The notes below the pieces were generated by a model. The model saw nothing but the letters and a program-made list of their open reading frames with translations, had not been told where the DNA came from and did no database searches. The position numbers and the translations under genes were made by a program. From assembly GCF_036240795.1 (NCBI RefSeq), contig NZ_CP108454.1, positions 8,441,004 to 8,505,003 of the forward strand: a stretch of 64,000 bases of DNA, written 5' to 3'. The DNA comes from Streptomyces sp. NBC_01268 (GTDB lineage Bacteria; Actinomycetota; Actinomycetes; Streptomycetales; Streptomycetaceae). Position 1 is the first letter of the stretch; the number at the start of each line of letters is the position of its first letter. Shown piece by piece: positions 10,071 to 18,353 of the stretch.

Positions 10071-10846
10071 TGAGGAACGGGGTCACGATCGGGCAGGCGG
10101 CGGCGTTCGTCGGCGTCACGGTGAAGACGGTGCGGCACTACCACAAGCTCGGCCTGGTCGCGGAGCCGGCGCGTGACAGCTCCGGCTATCGGCGGTACGG
10201 ATCCGGCGAGCTGCTGCGCCTCGTGCAGGTGCGGACGCTGGCCGCCGCGGGCGTGCCGCTAGCCGAGATCGGGCCCATGCTCGACGCCGACGCCGCGCAG
10301 TTCGGCGCCGCGCTCACCGACGTCGAGCGGCAGCTCACCGAACGCATCGATGAGCTGGTCGCCCGCCGCGACACGCTGCTCCGGCTCGCCGACGGAGACC
10401 AGGCCCTGCTTCCCGACCGCGCCTGCGCGGTCCTGGACCGGATGCCCGGCCTCGGCTTCAGCCCCGACTACGTGGCCGCACAACGCGAGGCCCTGGTACT
10501 GGCCCGGGCGCTGGTGCCGGAGGGCTTCGACGGCTTCCTGACCCAACTCGAACACGGGCTGGACGACCCCGAGTACATCGACCTGACCAAGCGCGGCCAG
10601 GAGGCCGAGACCTGGGAACCGGACGACCCGAGGATCGAGGAGCTCGCGGCCGCAATGGCCGACCGCTACCTCGCCAACCCCGCGCTGCTGGGGGATCCCG
10701 CCAGCCTGCAGGCATGGGCCAAGGCTTCGGCTCAGTACAAGCTGATCAACAACCACCGCGAGGACCAGGCACCGATCTCAGCCCGGCTGACCGCGCTCAC
10801 CGAGACCAGACTCCGCGCTGCGGGCCTACCCGTCCCCCACCGATGA
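10070..10846 (+). CDS. MerR-family transcriptional regulator
   Basis: The 258-residue protein starts at the ATG that overlaps the stop of the serine hydrolase. The N-terminal MerR winged helix is clear: TIGQAAAFVGVTVKTVRHYHKLGLV, then GYRRYGSGELLRL. It is followed by a dimerisation helix with VERQLTERIDELVARRDTLL. The C-terminal region of about 150 residues resembles the TipAS-like ligand domains of MerR proteins but has no cysteine metal site. It probably regulates its own operon with the hydrolase in response to a small molecule (inference). Confidence 0.85.
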   Translation: MRNGVTIGQAAAFVGVTVKTVRHYHKLGLVAEPARDSSGYRRYGSGELLRLVQVRTLAAAGVPLAEIGPMLDADAAQFGAALTDVERQLTERIDELVARRDTLLRLADGDQALLPDRACAVLDRMPGLGFSPDYVAAQREALVLARALVPEGFDGFLTQLEHGLDDPEYIDLTKRGQEAETWEPDDPRIEELAAAMADRYLANPALLGDPASLQAWAKASAQYKLINNHREDQAPISARLTALTETRLRAAGLPVPHR

Positions 10847-11650
10847 GGTCCTGGAAGTTCATCGTGTCCCTGTATGTGATCGGCTGACAGTGTCGGCCGC
10901 GGTGTGGGGGTGGAGCACAGCGGTGGTCTGCCCCAGGCCGAGGCGCTTGTGCGACCTCAGCGCCTTTGGCTTTCGGTGCCCGACGAGCCAGGCGACGAAA
11001 GCCGGTCATGAGACTGCCGAGGATGGCCGCCCCGGCCGCGACCAGGGCGATTTTCCACTCACTCATGCCGGTGATCGTGCCACCCCATGCCGAGAGCGGG
11101 CGGTGGTCTCGCGGTCTCGGGTCGCATACGAAGTGGTTGTCCGGATTCGTGCGGCTGATCCTATGTCTGCCGGATTGTCAGTTCCTGGTTCTATCGTCGG
11201 TGTGGTTGGGCTTCTCCGAGGGTGGAAGGCGGACACGTTGGCGAACATCGTCTGGCACGGCGCGCAGGCCGCTCCTCGTCCGCCGGCATTCCCCCAGCCA
11301 GCTCCGCTGCCGATGCCTCCCCCGCCTGCGCAGACGACGCCGCTCTCTGCATAGACCTCCCCGGCTCCGGTCGCTGCAGTTCCACGGCAGCCAGGGTCCG
11401 CCGACCGAGCTGAGGGGCGGCTGTTGAACTGGGGGTCGAACGCGCACTGGGCGTCTGAGGTCCGGCCATGCCGACACTGCCACCACGCCGCGAATCTACG
11501 GGACGAGGAAGGGGCACCGTCGCACAAGACTTGCGCGGAGGCACGCACCACGCAGCGCAGTTGAGAGGGACCACTCGGCGGCCTGACCGCCCGGGCCCAG
11601 CCGCCACGTACGCTGGCACACGACGCCAAGAACGCCCAGGGGAGGCCCAC
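10847..11650. other. Region with only decayed or doubtful ORFs
   Basis: A minus-strand frame from ATG 11066 begins MSEWKIALVAAGAAILGSL, a credible membrane helix. A one-base shift after MTGF gives the better continuation VAWLVGHRKPKALRSHKRLG, so this is probably a frameshifted small membrane protein gene overlapping the end of the MerR gene. The plus strand near 11164 reads GSIVGVVGLLRGWKADT and then Pro-rich sequence. No other gene is supported. Confidence 0.4.
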
Positions 11651-11817
11651 GTGACCGCGCAACCCGGCTACGGCCTCGCCGGGTCCGTGCCGTCGATGCG
11701 GACGCTCGCCGAACTCTGTGCCGCTCCGGGGGGCTGGGGATCCCTGGAGACCTCCAGTCCTTCGAGCAGGAGCTGGCGGACGCGGACCTGGACGACGTCA
11801 CGCACGTCCCAGCATGA
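11651..11817 (+). pseudogene. Small DUF6247-like protein, frameshifted in a G run
   Basis: From GTG 11651 the frame reads TAQPGYGLAGSVPSMRTLAELCAA and reaches a run of six G residues near 11727-11732. The sensible continuation is one frame over: GDLQSFEQELADADLDDVTHVPA to the TGA at 11815-11817. The pattern resembles the small acidic DUF6247-type proteins that sit next to small partners in toxin-antitoxin-like pairs. The G run is a likely site of slippage, sequencing error or phase variation. Its stop overlaps the start of the next ORF as ATGA. Confidence 0.4.
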
Positions 11818-11942
11818 CTCAGGCCTACTGGCACCGGGTGCTGCTGCGGTGCGACCCGCAGCCGACGGCAGCCCTGACACGCAGCAGCGAGGAGGTTGCC
11901 TCCGAGCTGGCCCAGAAGCTGGGTGAGAGGAACGCTCGGTGA
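11814..11942 (+). CDS. Short ORF coupled to the DUF6247-like gene
   Basis: A 42-codon ORF starts at an ATG overlapping the preceding TGA (ATGA). It reads MTQAYWHRVLLRCDPQPTAA and ends ELAQKLGERNAR. It may be the start of a partner gene truncated downstream, or the continuation of the same protein after another shift. The family is not recognised. Confidence 0.3.
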   Translation: MTQAYWHRVLLRCDPQPTAALTRSSEEVASELAQKLGERNAR

Positions 11943-11990
11943 CCCACGCGTTCTCCTGACGGTGCCTGCCTCACGGAGGACGAGGCCTGC

Positions 11991-12198
11991 AGCGCACCTC
12001 CGCTCGCGCGGAGAGGCCAGCCGGGTGTCCTCCTGCTTGAGGATCGCCTGCGGCCCACCTTCGCTGACGGAGAGGACCCAGCCACGGTCACTCTGGACCA
12101 GACCGGCACCGGCTCACCTCCGCTCGCGCGGAGAGGACAGGGGGTGGTCCACTGGTTCGCCCAGCGCTTCGGCTCACCTCCGCTGGAGCGGCGGTGAG
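11991..12198 (-). CRISPR. Relic mini CRISPR array, four degenerate repeats
   Basis: Four copies of a 27-28 nt unit occur at 11991, 12051, 12111 and 12171, a 60-bp period. The third copy (12111-12138) is the best, with the dyad CTCCGC-TCGC-GCGGAG flanked by CTCA and AGGAC. The second has lost a base and the fourth has a changed 3' half. The three intervals of 32-33 nt are unrelated to each other. Read on the minus strand the unit begins GTCCTCTCCGCG, resembling type I-E repeats in layout. It differs from the large arrays at 58.6-64 kb in its flanking bases. No cas genes are nearby. Confidence 0.6.
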
Positions 12199-12373
12199 CT
12201 GTGTTCCAGCCGTCAACTGCGAGTGACTCGAAGAGCCGTCAGCTTCGAGCGACTGCGGGCTGTCTTGTGGCAGAACCCGGCTGGCGGCCAGAGGTCGAGC
12301 GTCACCAGGCGGACCTTCGACCGGCTGTTCGTTCCGCGGCCTGATCTCGATCATGATTTGACGGACTAGCCCC

Positions 12374-12889
12374 ATGTTCTTTGCCTGCGGCTTTGCTCGA
12401 CGGCACGATCCGTCCGCCACCCTCTGGCCACGCAGAAGAGTCATCCACCGACGGAAGGTCGATATCCGTATCAAGGCATCGAGCACGGCTGCAGTTGCCG
12501 CACCGGCGCTGATACCCATCCTGGGTGGCGCGGCCCTGGCTACAGCCGGCGAGACGGGAGTGCAGGCACTCAATTGTCCCGGCTCCGGCGATATCACCCC
12601 AGGCGACAAGTGTACGACGTTGAGTAATGGCGTTCTCATGATCAACGAGACGAGCACTGGCTCGTTTGTGGGGCTGCAGTACTACAAGTCGGGCGGCTCT
12701 GCCGTGACCGCCCGCCTCGGCTATCTGCGGCAGGGTGTGAACCGCTGGAGTGGGTGGCAGTCGATGACGGCCGTCAATACGTAAGACGCTCAGTGGAGCG
12801 GGCTTTCGGGCGGGTGCTACCCGACGAACGGCCTGCTGAACACGAGCGGTGGGGCGACCTACCAGACTCCGGCGGCTGGTCCCTGCTGA
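12374..12889 (+). pseudogene. Small secreted protein gene with an internal TAA
   Basis: The frame includes a signal-peptide-like stretch (KASSTAAVAAPALIPILGG followed by ALATAG) and then a Cys-containing mature region: LNCPGSGD, DKCTTLSNGVLMI, SFVGLQYYKSGG, RWSGWQSMTAV. A TAA at 12782-12784 interrupts it. The same frame continues with DAQWSGLSGGCYPTNGLLNT to TGA at 12889, clearly the rest of the protein. So it is one gene with a premature stop. The true start is uncertain; ATG 12374 leaves a long N-terminal extension. Confidence 0.45.
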
Positions 12890-12979
12890 TTCCTCGGTGT
12901 CCGGTGGTCCACGCAGCTCGAGTGGGCTACCGGACACCGACTGGGCTCACGTTCACGTTCATGCAAAGAGAGTGGTCAA

Positions 12980-14722
12980 GTGCTGTACGCCGTCTTCAAC
13001 GGGCACGGGATGTTCATCGCCCTGGCGACCTTGCTGTCGGCAACGGTCGGCTTCATCGTCTACAAACAGGCCCCCGAGTCCAGTGAGCACCGCGCTCTGA
13101 AGGGCTTCTTCGGAGCCTCGGTGACTGGCGTGGTGAGCTTGACGCTCTGGTCGACCGGATCCCCCGTTCATCAGCCGCGGGTGTGTGTGGTCAACCGCGA
13201 TCTCATCGAACCGTTCACCACTGACCAGGGGCTGCTCAACGCGGGACTCTTTCTTCCGGTCGGGCTGCTGGGTGTCCTGGCAACCCGGAAAGTTGTCGGC
13301 ACCGTCGCCTTCGGGGTCCTGCTCACCTTCGCGATCGAGACCCTGCAAGGTTCTCTCACCTTCCTCGGACGCGGCTGCGATTCCAGTGACCTGGTGATGA
13401 ACTCCCTGGGTGTGGTCGCCGGCGCCGTCGCGGGATGGGCAGTCACCGTCCTGGAGAAGCCACGCGCCGGTTTCCTCCACGCCTGGCGTGCGCGGAGCAC
13501 CTACGCGGCCGTGTCCACGGTCACCGCGCTCGCTCTGGTCTGGGCAGTCGCGATCGAGCCGCAGGTCGTGGACCGCACGCTGGGAATCGGGCGGGCGGAC
13601 GCGGCTCAGGAGGCCGCGATCCGTGCGGTCGTCGACGAGTCCTTCGACGGGTACTACAAGGTCAGCCGCGTCGACTTCGCGGCCGGGCCGGACGGTACCG
13701 GCACGGTCATGGCCCAGTTCTCCGGGGGCGGCTCCGCCGAGCTCCGCTGGCCCGGCCGGGACACCTTCCAGGCCTACCTCGACATGACGAGCACGGGCGA
13801 GCCCAGCGGGTACCCGCTGCCCGGCGCCAAGGCGTCCCCTGTCGACGAGCAGCAGGCACAGGAGATCGCCGGCGCATATGCGGCTCGTCACGCTTCCTGG
13901 GGGCTGCGGGATGCGCGGCCGAGGACCACGAAAGTCGATGCGAACGCCGAGCTCGGCTGGATGACCAGTTGGCGTCGGCACGACGCGAACGGCGTCCTCA
14001 TGCCCATGAGGCTCGACATCCAGGTCGATCGTGGCGGCCTCGTCACCCAGATCGTCATGACGAACATTCCGGACCCCCCTCTGCCCTCCCCCCCCCGCGT
14101 CCGGAAAGAGGGCGCGATCGCGGCCCTCCTGAACGCGAACAAGCAGGACGTAGCCAAGCCGCCGGCAGCTACTGCGGTGCTCAACCGCACCCTGCCCGAC
14201 GGCACCGGTCCCCAGCTCCTGTCCGAACGGGACGAGGAGGGCTGGATCATCCTCGCCTTCACCTACATCCCCAGACGCCACCCCGATCTCGCCCCCGGCT
14301 CGCCCGACCTCCCGGCCGTCCTCGACACCGTCGCAGCCCTGCACGCCCCACTCACCCCGTGCCCCTACCCCCACGCCCCCGCCTTCACCGCCCACCCCGT
14401 CGTCGCCCACGCAGCCGACCACCACCACGCGATGACCGGAGACGCCCTGCTCCACTGCGACATCAGAGTCGACAACATGCTCCTCGGCACACGCCCGCCG
14501 TCGGCCGCTTCCTCCGCGGCGGCCTCGCCTACGGCACCGGCCTCAGCCTCGCCGGCACGCTCGTCTCCAGGGTGTGCCGACTCCAGTGACGCCGGCGGCG
14601 CATCCGCCGACCGCGTGACCGAGGGTGTCCTCACCCGGGCGTCACACGGCTGTCACTCCCGGATGAGCTCGAACGCCCATGCCTGGGGCGCGCCGATGCC
14701 CATAATCCCCAGCTCAAGATGA
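12980..14722 (+). CDS. VanZ-like membrane protein fused to a phosphotransferase fragment
   Basis: Residues 1 to about 190 form a VanZ-like membrane domain: five or six hydrophobic helices, the LNAGLFLPVGLLGVL motif, and ETLQG and SSDLVMNSLGVVAGA, which are the conserved E..Q and D..N elements. An extracytoplasmic region follows to about residue 380. After about residue 395 the sequence is a different family: LPDGTGPQLL, GWIILAFTYIPRRHPDLAPG and HCDIRVDNMLL, the substrate lobe and catalytic loop of an aminoglycoside phosphotransferase-like kinase. The tail after residue 505 is low-complexity Ser/Ala. The gene looks like a deletion chimera. The VanZ part may still be functional; the kinase part lacks its ATP-binding lobe. 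Confidence 0.6.
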   Translation: MLYAVFNGHGMFIALATLLSATVGFIVYKQAPESSEHRALKGFFGASVTGVVSLTLWSTGSPVHQPRVCVVNRDLIEPFTTDQGLLNAGLFLPVGLLGVLATRKVVGTVAFGVLLTFAIETLQGSLTFLGRGCDSSDLVMNSLGVVAGAVAGWAVTVLEKPRAGFLHAWRARSTYAAVSTVTALALVWAVAIEPQVVDRTLGIGRADAAQEAAIRAVVDESFDGYYKVSRVDFAAGPDGTGTVMAQFSGGGSAELRWPGRDTFQAYLDMTSTGEPSGYPLPGAKASPVDEQQAQEIAGAYAARHASWGLRDARPRTTKVDANAELGWMTSWRRHDANGVLMPMRLDIQVDRGGLVTQIVMTNIPDPPLPSPPRVRKEGAIAALLNANKQDVAKPPAATAVLNRTLPDGTGPQLLSERDEEGWIILAFTYIPRRHPDLAPGSPDLPAVLDTVAALHAPLTPCPYPHAPAFTAHPVVAHAADHHHAMTGDALLHCDIRVDNMLLGTRPPSAASSAAASPTAPASASPARSSPGCADSSDAGGASADRVTEGVLTRASHGCHSRMSSNAHAWGAPMPIIPSSR

Positions 14723-14896
14723 GGCGGGTGGACGATCAGCCTCGGCAGACCGGTCCCGTGGCTGGACGTCCCGCTCCTTCATGGTGAGGGCTGCAAAAGG
14801 AACACCGTCCGCCAAGCCCGCCCCGTCGACGTACGGGCGAATTGATCTGGTCCGCGTGTTTGACGACCACCCGTCCTATTATGTGAAGCTGGACCG

Positions 14897-15574
14897 ATGC
14901 GCATCCTGGTTGTGGAGGACGACGAGAGCCTGGCCGACTCGCTGCGGCGTGGTCTGTCCGCCGAGGGGCACTGGGTCGACCTCGCCCACGACGGGCACCG
15001 CGGCCTGGAGCTCGCCCTCGGCGGAGACTACGACGCGGTGGTCCTCGACCTGATGCTGCCCGGGCTCAACGGCTACCAGGTGTGCGGCAGGCTGCGCCGC
15101 CTCGGCGACGCCACGCCCGTGCTCATGCTCACCGCCAAGGACGGCGAGTACGACGAGGCCGAGGGCCTGGACACCGGGGCCGACGACTACCTCACGAAGC
15201 CCTTCTCCTTCGTCGTGCTCCTCGCCCGGCTGCGCGCGCTCGGCCGCCGTGGCGGCGCCCGCGACGACCGCACCCTGCAGACCGGGGACCTCACCCTCGA
15301 CGTCGCCGGCCGCCGCTGCCGCCGGGGCGGTACGGAGATCGAGCTCACCGCCCGCGAGATGGCCGTCCTCGCCTGCCTGCTCGCCCAGCCCGGCCGCGCC
15401 GTCGCCAAGCAGGACATCCTCGACGAGGTCTGGGACACCCCCACCACCGTCGACCCCAACATCGTCGAGGTGTACGTCTCCTCGCTGCGCAAGAAGATCG
15501 ACGTCCCGTTCGGGCGGCGCTCCCTGCTCACCGTCCACGGCACCGGCTACCGCATGGCCACCGACGGTGGCTGA
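14897..15574 (+). CDS. OmpR/PhoB-family response regulator
   Basis: The 225-residue protein has a receiver domain with acidic pocket E7-D8-D9, phosphoacceptor D51 in VVLDLMLPG, T79 and K101 in YLTKPFS. It is followed by a winged-helix DNA-binding domain with ELTAREMAVLACLL, VSSLRKKID and the terminal VHGTGYRM motif. It overlaps the downstream histidine kinase by 8 bp, so the two are a cognate pair. The genes after the kinase are cell-wall enzymes, so these are probably targets (inference). Confidence 0.92.
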   Translation: MRILVVEDDESLADSLRRGLSAEGHWVDLAHDGHRGLELALGGDYDAVVLDLMLPGLNGYQVCGRLRRLGDATPVLMLTAKDGEYDEAEGLDTGADDYLTKPFSFVVLLARLRALGRRGGARDDRTLQTGDLTLDVAGRRCRRGGTEIELTAREMAVLACLLAQPGRAVAKQDILDEVWDTPTTVDPNIVEVYVSSLRKKIDVPFGRRSLLTVHGTGYRMATDGG

Positions 15575-16967
15575 CACCCCGCGCACCACCCGCCCACGCC
15601 GCGTCGAGCCGTCCCGGCTCGTGCCCCGGACCGTGCGCGGCCGCAGCGCCGCGGCGGCCGCCCTCGCCATGGCGCTCCTCCTCACCGTCGGCGGCGTCTG
15701 GCTGCACTCCCTGCTGCGCGCCAACCTCCTCGAGAACGCCAACGGCCGCACCGAACTCGCCGCCCGCAAAGTCGCAGCCCAGGCCGACACCGGCACCCTG
15801 CCCGCTCGGCTGCCCGCCTCCGAGGGCGGCGTCGACCTGGTCGTCGTCGTCGATGCCCGCGGCCACGTCGTCGCCGCCACCCGCGACACCGCGCCCGACG
15901 ACGTCCCCGCCCTGACCGGCTTCCGCCCGCCGCCCGGTGAGGACAGCGCCACGCGCATCCTGCCCGGCGGCGAACGCAGCGATCTCGTCGTCATCCGCGC
16001 CACCACCCCCGGCGGCGAGGCCCGCTACGTCTACGGCATGACCGTCCTCAGCGACGTCGACGCCGCCACCGGAGCCATCGGCTGGGTCCTGCTCGCCACC
16101 ACCCCGCCGCTCATCGTGCTCGCCGCCGCCCTCGCCTGGGCCGTCACCGGAGCAGCGATGCGCCCGGTCGGCGCGATCCGCACCGAACTCGACGCCGTCA
16201 CCGCCCGCGATCTGGACCGGCGGGTTCCCGAGCCGCCCGGCGGTGACGAGATCGCCCTGCTCGCCCGGACCGTCAACACCACCCTGGACCGCCTGGAGCA
16301 GTCCGTCGGCCAGCAGCGCCGCTTCGTCGCCGACGCCTCGCACGAGCTGCGCGGCCCCATCGCCGCTGTCCGCTCCCGCCTGGAGGTCGCCCTCGCCGAT
16401 CCCGGCGAGGCCGCCGTGCGCGCCGCCCTCGCCGACACCGAGCGGCTCCAGCAGGTCGCCTCCGACCTGCTGCTCCTCGCCCGCCTCGACGCCCGGCCCG
16501 TCGTACGGAACGAGCCCGTCGACCTCGCCCTGCTCGCCGCCGAGGACGCGGCCCGGCGCGGCGCCGCGCGCGCCCCGCTCGTGGTCGACGCGGACACGCC
16601 CGTACCGGTGCGCGGAGACCCCGCCCAGTTGGAGCGGCTCCTCGCCAACCTGGTCGACAACGCGCTGCGGCACGCCGCCGGCGAGGTACGGGTACGGGCC
16701 GCCCTGGAGCACGCCACCCCCGTCCTCGAGGTCACGGACGACGGCCCCGGCATCCCGCCCGCCGCCCGCGCGTACGTCTTCGAGCGCTTCGCCCGCCTCG
16801 ACGCCGCCCGCACCCGGGACAGCGGCGGCACCGGCCTGGGCCTCGCCATCGCCCGTGACATCGCCCGCGCCCACGGCGGGGACCTGGTCGTCGCCGACAG
16901 CCCGCGCGGCGCGCGGCTGGTGGCGACGCTGCCGGGGTGCGCCGTCCAGGAGCCGCGGCGTTCCTGA
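15567..16967 (+). CDS. Sensor histidine kinase
   Basis: GTG 15567 gives a 466-residue kinase overlapping the response regulator gene. Transmembrane helices lie at about 28-50 and 172-194 and enclose an extracytoplasmic sensor of about 120 residues. A HAMP domain follows (MRPVGAIRTELDAVTARDL), then the dimerisation/phosphoacceptor motif FVADASHELRGP with H259. The ATPase domain has the N box NLVDNALRHA, the G1 box DDGPGI and the G2 box GTGLGLAI. All catalytic motifs are intact. The signal sensed is unknown. Confidence 0.92.
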   Translation: MADTPRTTRPRRVEPSRLVPRTVRGRSAAAAALAMALLLTVGGVWLHSLLRANLLENANGRTELAARKVAAQADTGTLPARLPASEGGVDLVVVVDARGHVVAATRDTAPDDVPALTGFRPPPGEDSATRILPGGERSDLVVIRATTPGGEARYVYGMTVLSDVDAATGAIGWVLLATTPPLIVLAAALAWAVTGAAMRPVGAIRTELDAVTARDLDRRVPEPPGGDEIALLARTVNTTLDRLEQSVGQQRRFVADASHELRGPIAAVRSRLEVALADPGEAAVRAALADTERLQQVASDLLLLARLDARPVVRNEPVDLALLAAEDAARRGAARAPLVVDADTPVPVRGDPAQLERLLANLVDNALRHAAGEVRVRAALEHATPVLEVTDDGPGIPPAARAYVFERFARLDAARTRDSGGTGLGLAIARDIARAHGGDLVVADSPRGARLVATLPGCAVQEPRRS

Positions 16968-16974
16968 GCGCGAT

Positions 16975-17000
16975 TTCAGGACCTTCAGGAATCCTTCAGG
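16975..17000 (+). promoter_or_regulatory. TTCAGG direct repeats upstream of the LCP gene
   Basis: Three copies of TTCAGG start at 16975, 16984 and 16995, with the last two in the longer context CCTTCAGG/ACCTTCAGG. Spacings of 9 and 11 bp place them on nearly the same helix face, as expected for tandem OmpR-type binding. They end 24 bp before the LCP start codon. They are a candidate binding site for the adjacent response regulator. Confidence 0.45.
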
Positions 17001-17024
17001 GCCGTGCTCCGAGGATCGAGCGGT

Positions 17025-18353
17025 ATGAAGCACCGTCGGGCGAAGAACACCGAGAAGGCGGACCTGAGGGCCGACCGGAGGGGCGAGCGGAGGGCCGACC
17101 GGCTTGCCGACCCGAGGGCCGCCACCGCCACCAGGGCCGGGGCGACCGGCGCGAGGAGGCGCACGCGCAGGCGGCCCCGGTCGAGAAGGTCCTTGATCGT
17201 CCGCGCACTGCTATGCACGGGCCTGACCGCCGCCATCTGCGCCGCCGGCGGGGGCTGGTACCTCTACCGGGACCTCTCCCAGAGCATCGGCGTCTCCACG
17301 GCCCTGGACGACGGCGCGCCCCGCTCGAAGCACGGCGACACCAACATCCTGCTGATGGGCCTGGACAGCCGCAAGGACAACAACGGCGAGGACCTGCCCG
17401 ACGCGGTCCTCGACAAGCTCCACGCCGGCAGCTCCGAGATCGGCGGCTACAACACCAACACGCTGATCCTGCTGCACGTGCCCGGCGACGGCTCCCGGGC
17501 CACCGCGCTGTCCGTGCCGCGCGACGACCTCGTCGAGCTCACGGGAGTACCCGGACACGGCAAGGACAAGATCAAGAAGGCGTACGGCATCGCCAAGTAC
17601 GAGGCCGAGCGGCAGCTCGCCCGGCGGGGCGTCACCGACCGGCGCACGCTGGAGCACGAGGGCCGCGAGGCGGGCCGCAAGGCCGAGATCCGTACCGTCC
17701 GCGACTTCCTCGGCGTGCCGATCGACCACTTCGCCGAGGTCAACCTGGCCGGCTTCTTCCACATCGCCGACGCCCTCGGCGGCGTCCCCGTCTGCCTCAA
17801 CAAGCCGGTCAAGGACCACTACTCCGGCGCCGACTTCCACGCCGGACGCCAGACCCTCGACGGGCAGCAGGCGCTCGCCTTCGTCCGCCAGCGCCACGGG
17901 CTGCCGCGCGGCGACCTCGACCGCACCCGCCGCCAGCAGGCGTTCCTCGCCTCCGCCGCGCACCAGCTGAACTCCGTGGGCACCTTCACCGACCCCGGAA
18001 AGCTCGTCAAGCTCCTCGACACCGCCAAGAAGGACCTCGTCACGGACAAGGGCTGGGACCTGCTGTCGTTCGTCGAGAAGGCCAAGAACCTCTCCGGCGG
18101 GCACGTCGAGTTCGCCACCCTGCCCATCGCGGGCTTCGACAAGCACAAGGGCGAGGACGTCAACATCGTCGACACGGCACAGGTACGGGACGTGGTGCGC
18201 ACCAAGCTGGCGAAGGCCCCCTCGGGCGCACCGGACCCGTCGGCCGCGCCGGGCGCGAAACCGTCCGGGGAGCCCGCCGCGAAACCCCCGGGCGGCGAGA
18301 AGGACGACGGCGTACGCACCCTGGACGGCGGGGGCATCCCGTGCGTGGACTGA
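17025..18353 (+). CDS. LytR-CpsA-Psr (LCP) family protein
   Basis: ATG 17025 begins a 442-residue protein with a long basic cytoplasmic N-terminus (residues 1-56), one membrane helix (about 57-80) and an extracytoplasmic LCP domain. Family motifs are NILLMGLDSRKD near 109, ALSVPRDDLVEL, GFFHIADALGGV, GRQTLDGQQALAFVRQRHG and RTRRQQAFL. LCP enzymes attach teichoic acids or other glycopolymers to peptidoglycan (family knowledge). The C-terminal tail is Pro/Ala-rich. Its stop overlaps the start of the FtsW/RodA gene, so the two form an operon behind the two-component system. Confidence 0.88.
   Translation: MKHRRAKNTEKADLRADRRGERRADRLADPRAATATRAGATGARRRTRRRPRSRRSLIVRALLCTGLTAAICAAGGGWYLYRDLSQSIGVSTALDDGAPRSKHGDTNILLMGLDSRKDNNGEDLPDAVLDKLHAGSSEIGGYNTNTLILLHVPGDGSRATALSVPRDDLVELTGVPGHGKDKIKKAYGIAKYEAERQLARRGVTDRRTLEHEGREAGRKAEIRTVRDFLGVPIDHFAEVNLAGFFHIADALGGVPVCLNKPVKDHYSGADFHAGRQTLDGQQALAFVRQRHGLPRGDLDRTRRQQAFLASAAHQLNSVGTFTDPGKLVKLLDTAKKDLVTDKGWDLLSFVEKAKNLSGGHVEFATLPIAGFDKHKGEDVNIVDTAQVRDVVRTKLAKAPSGAPDPSAAPGAKPSGEPAAKPPGGEKDDGVRTLDGGGIPCVD

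Noticed and set aside
12959..14455. 498-codon minus-strand ORF opposite the VanZ-like gene
   Set aside because: Low-complexity Gly/Arg/Asp sequence typical of antisense frames in high-GC DNA.
14842..14882. Promoter with TTGATC and TATTAT upstream of the response regulator
   Set aside because: The boxes are 29 bp apart, and the alternative TTGACG is only 11 bp from TATTAT; neither spacing is acceptable.
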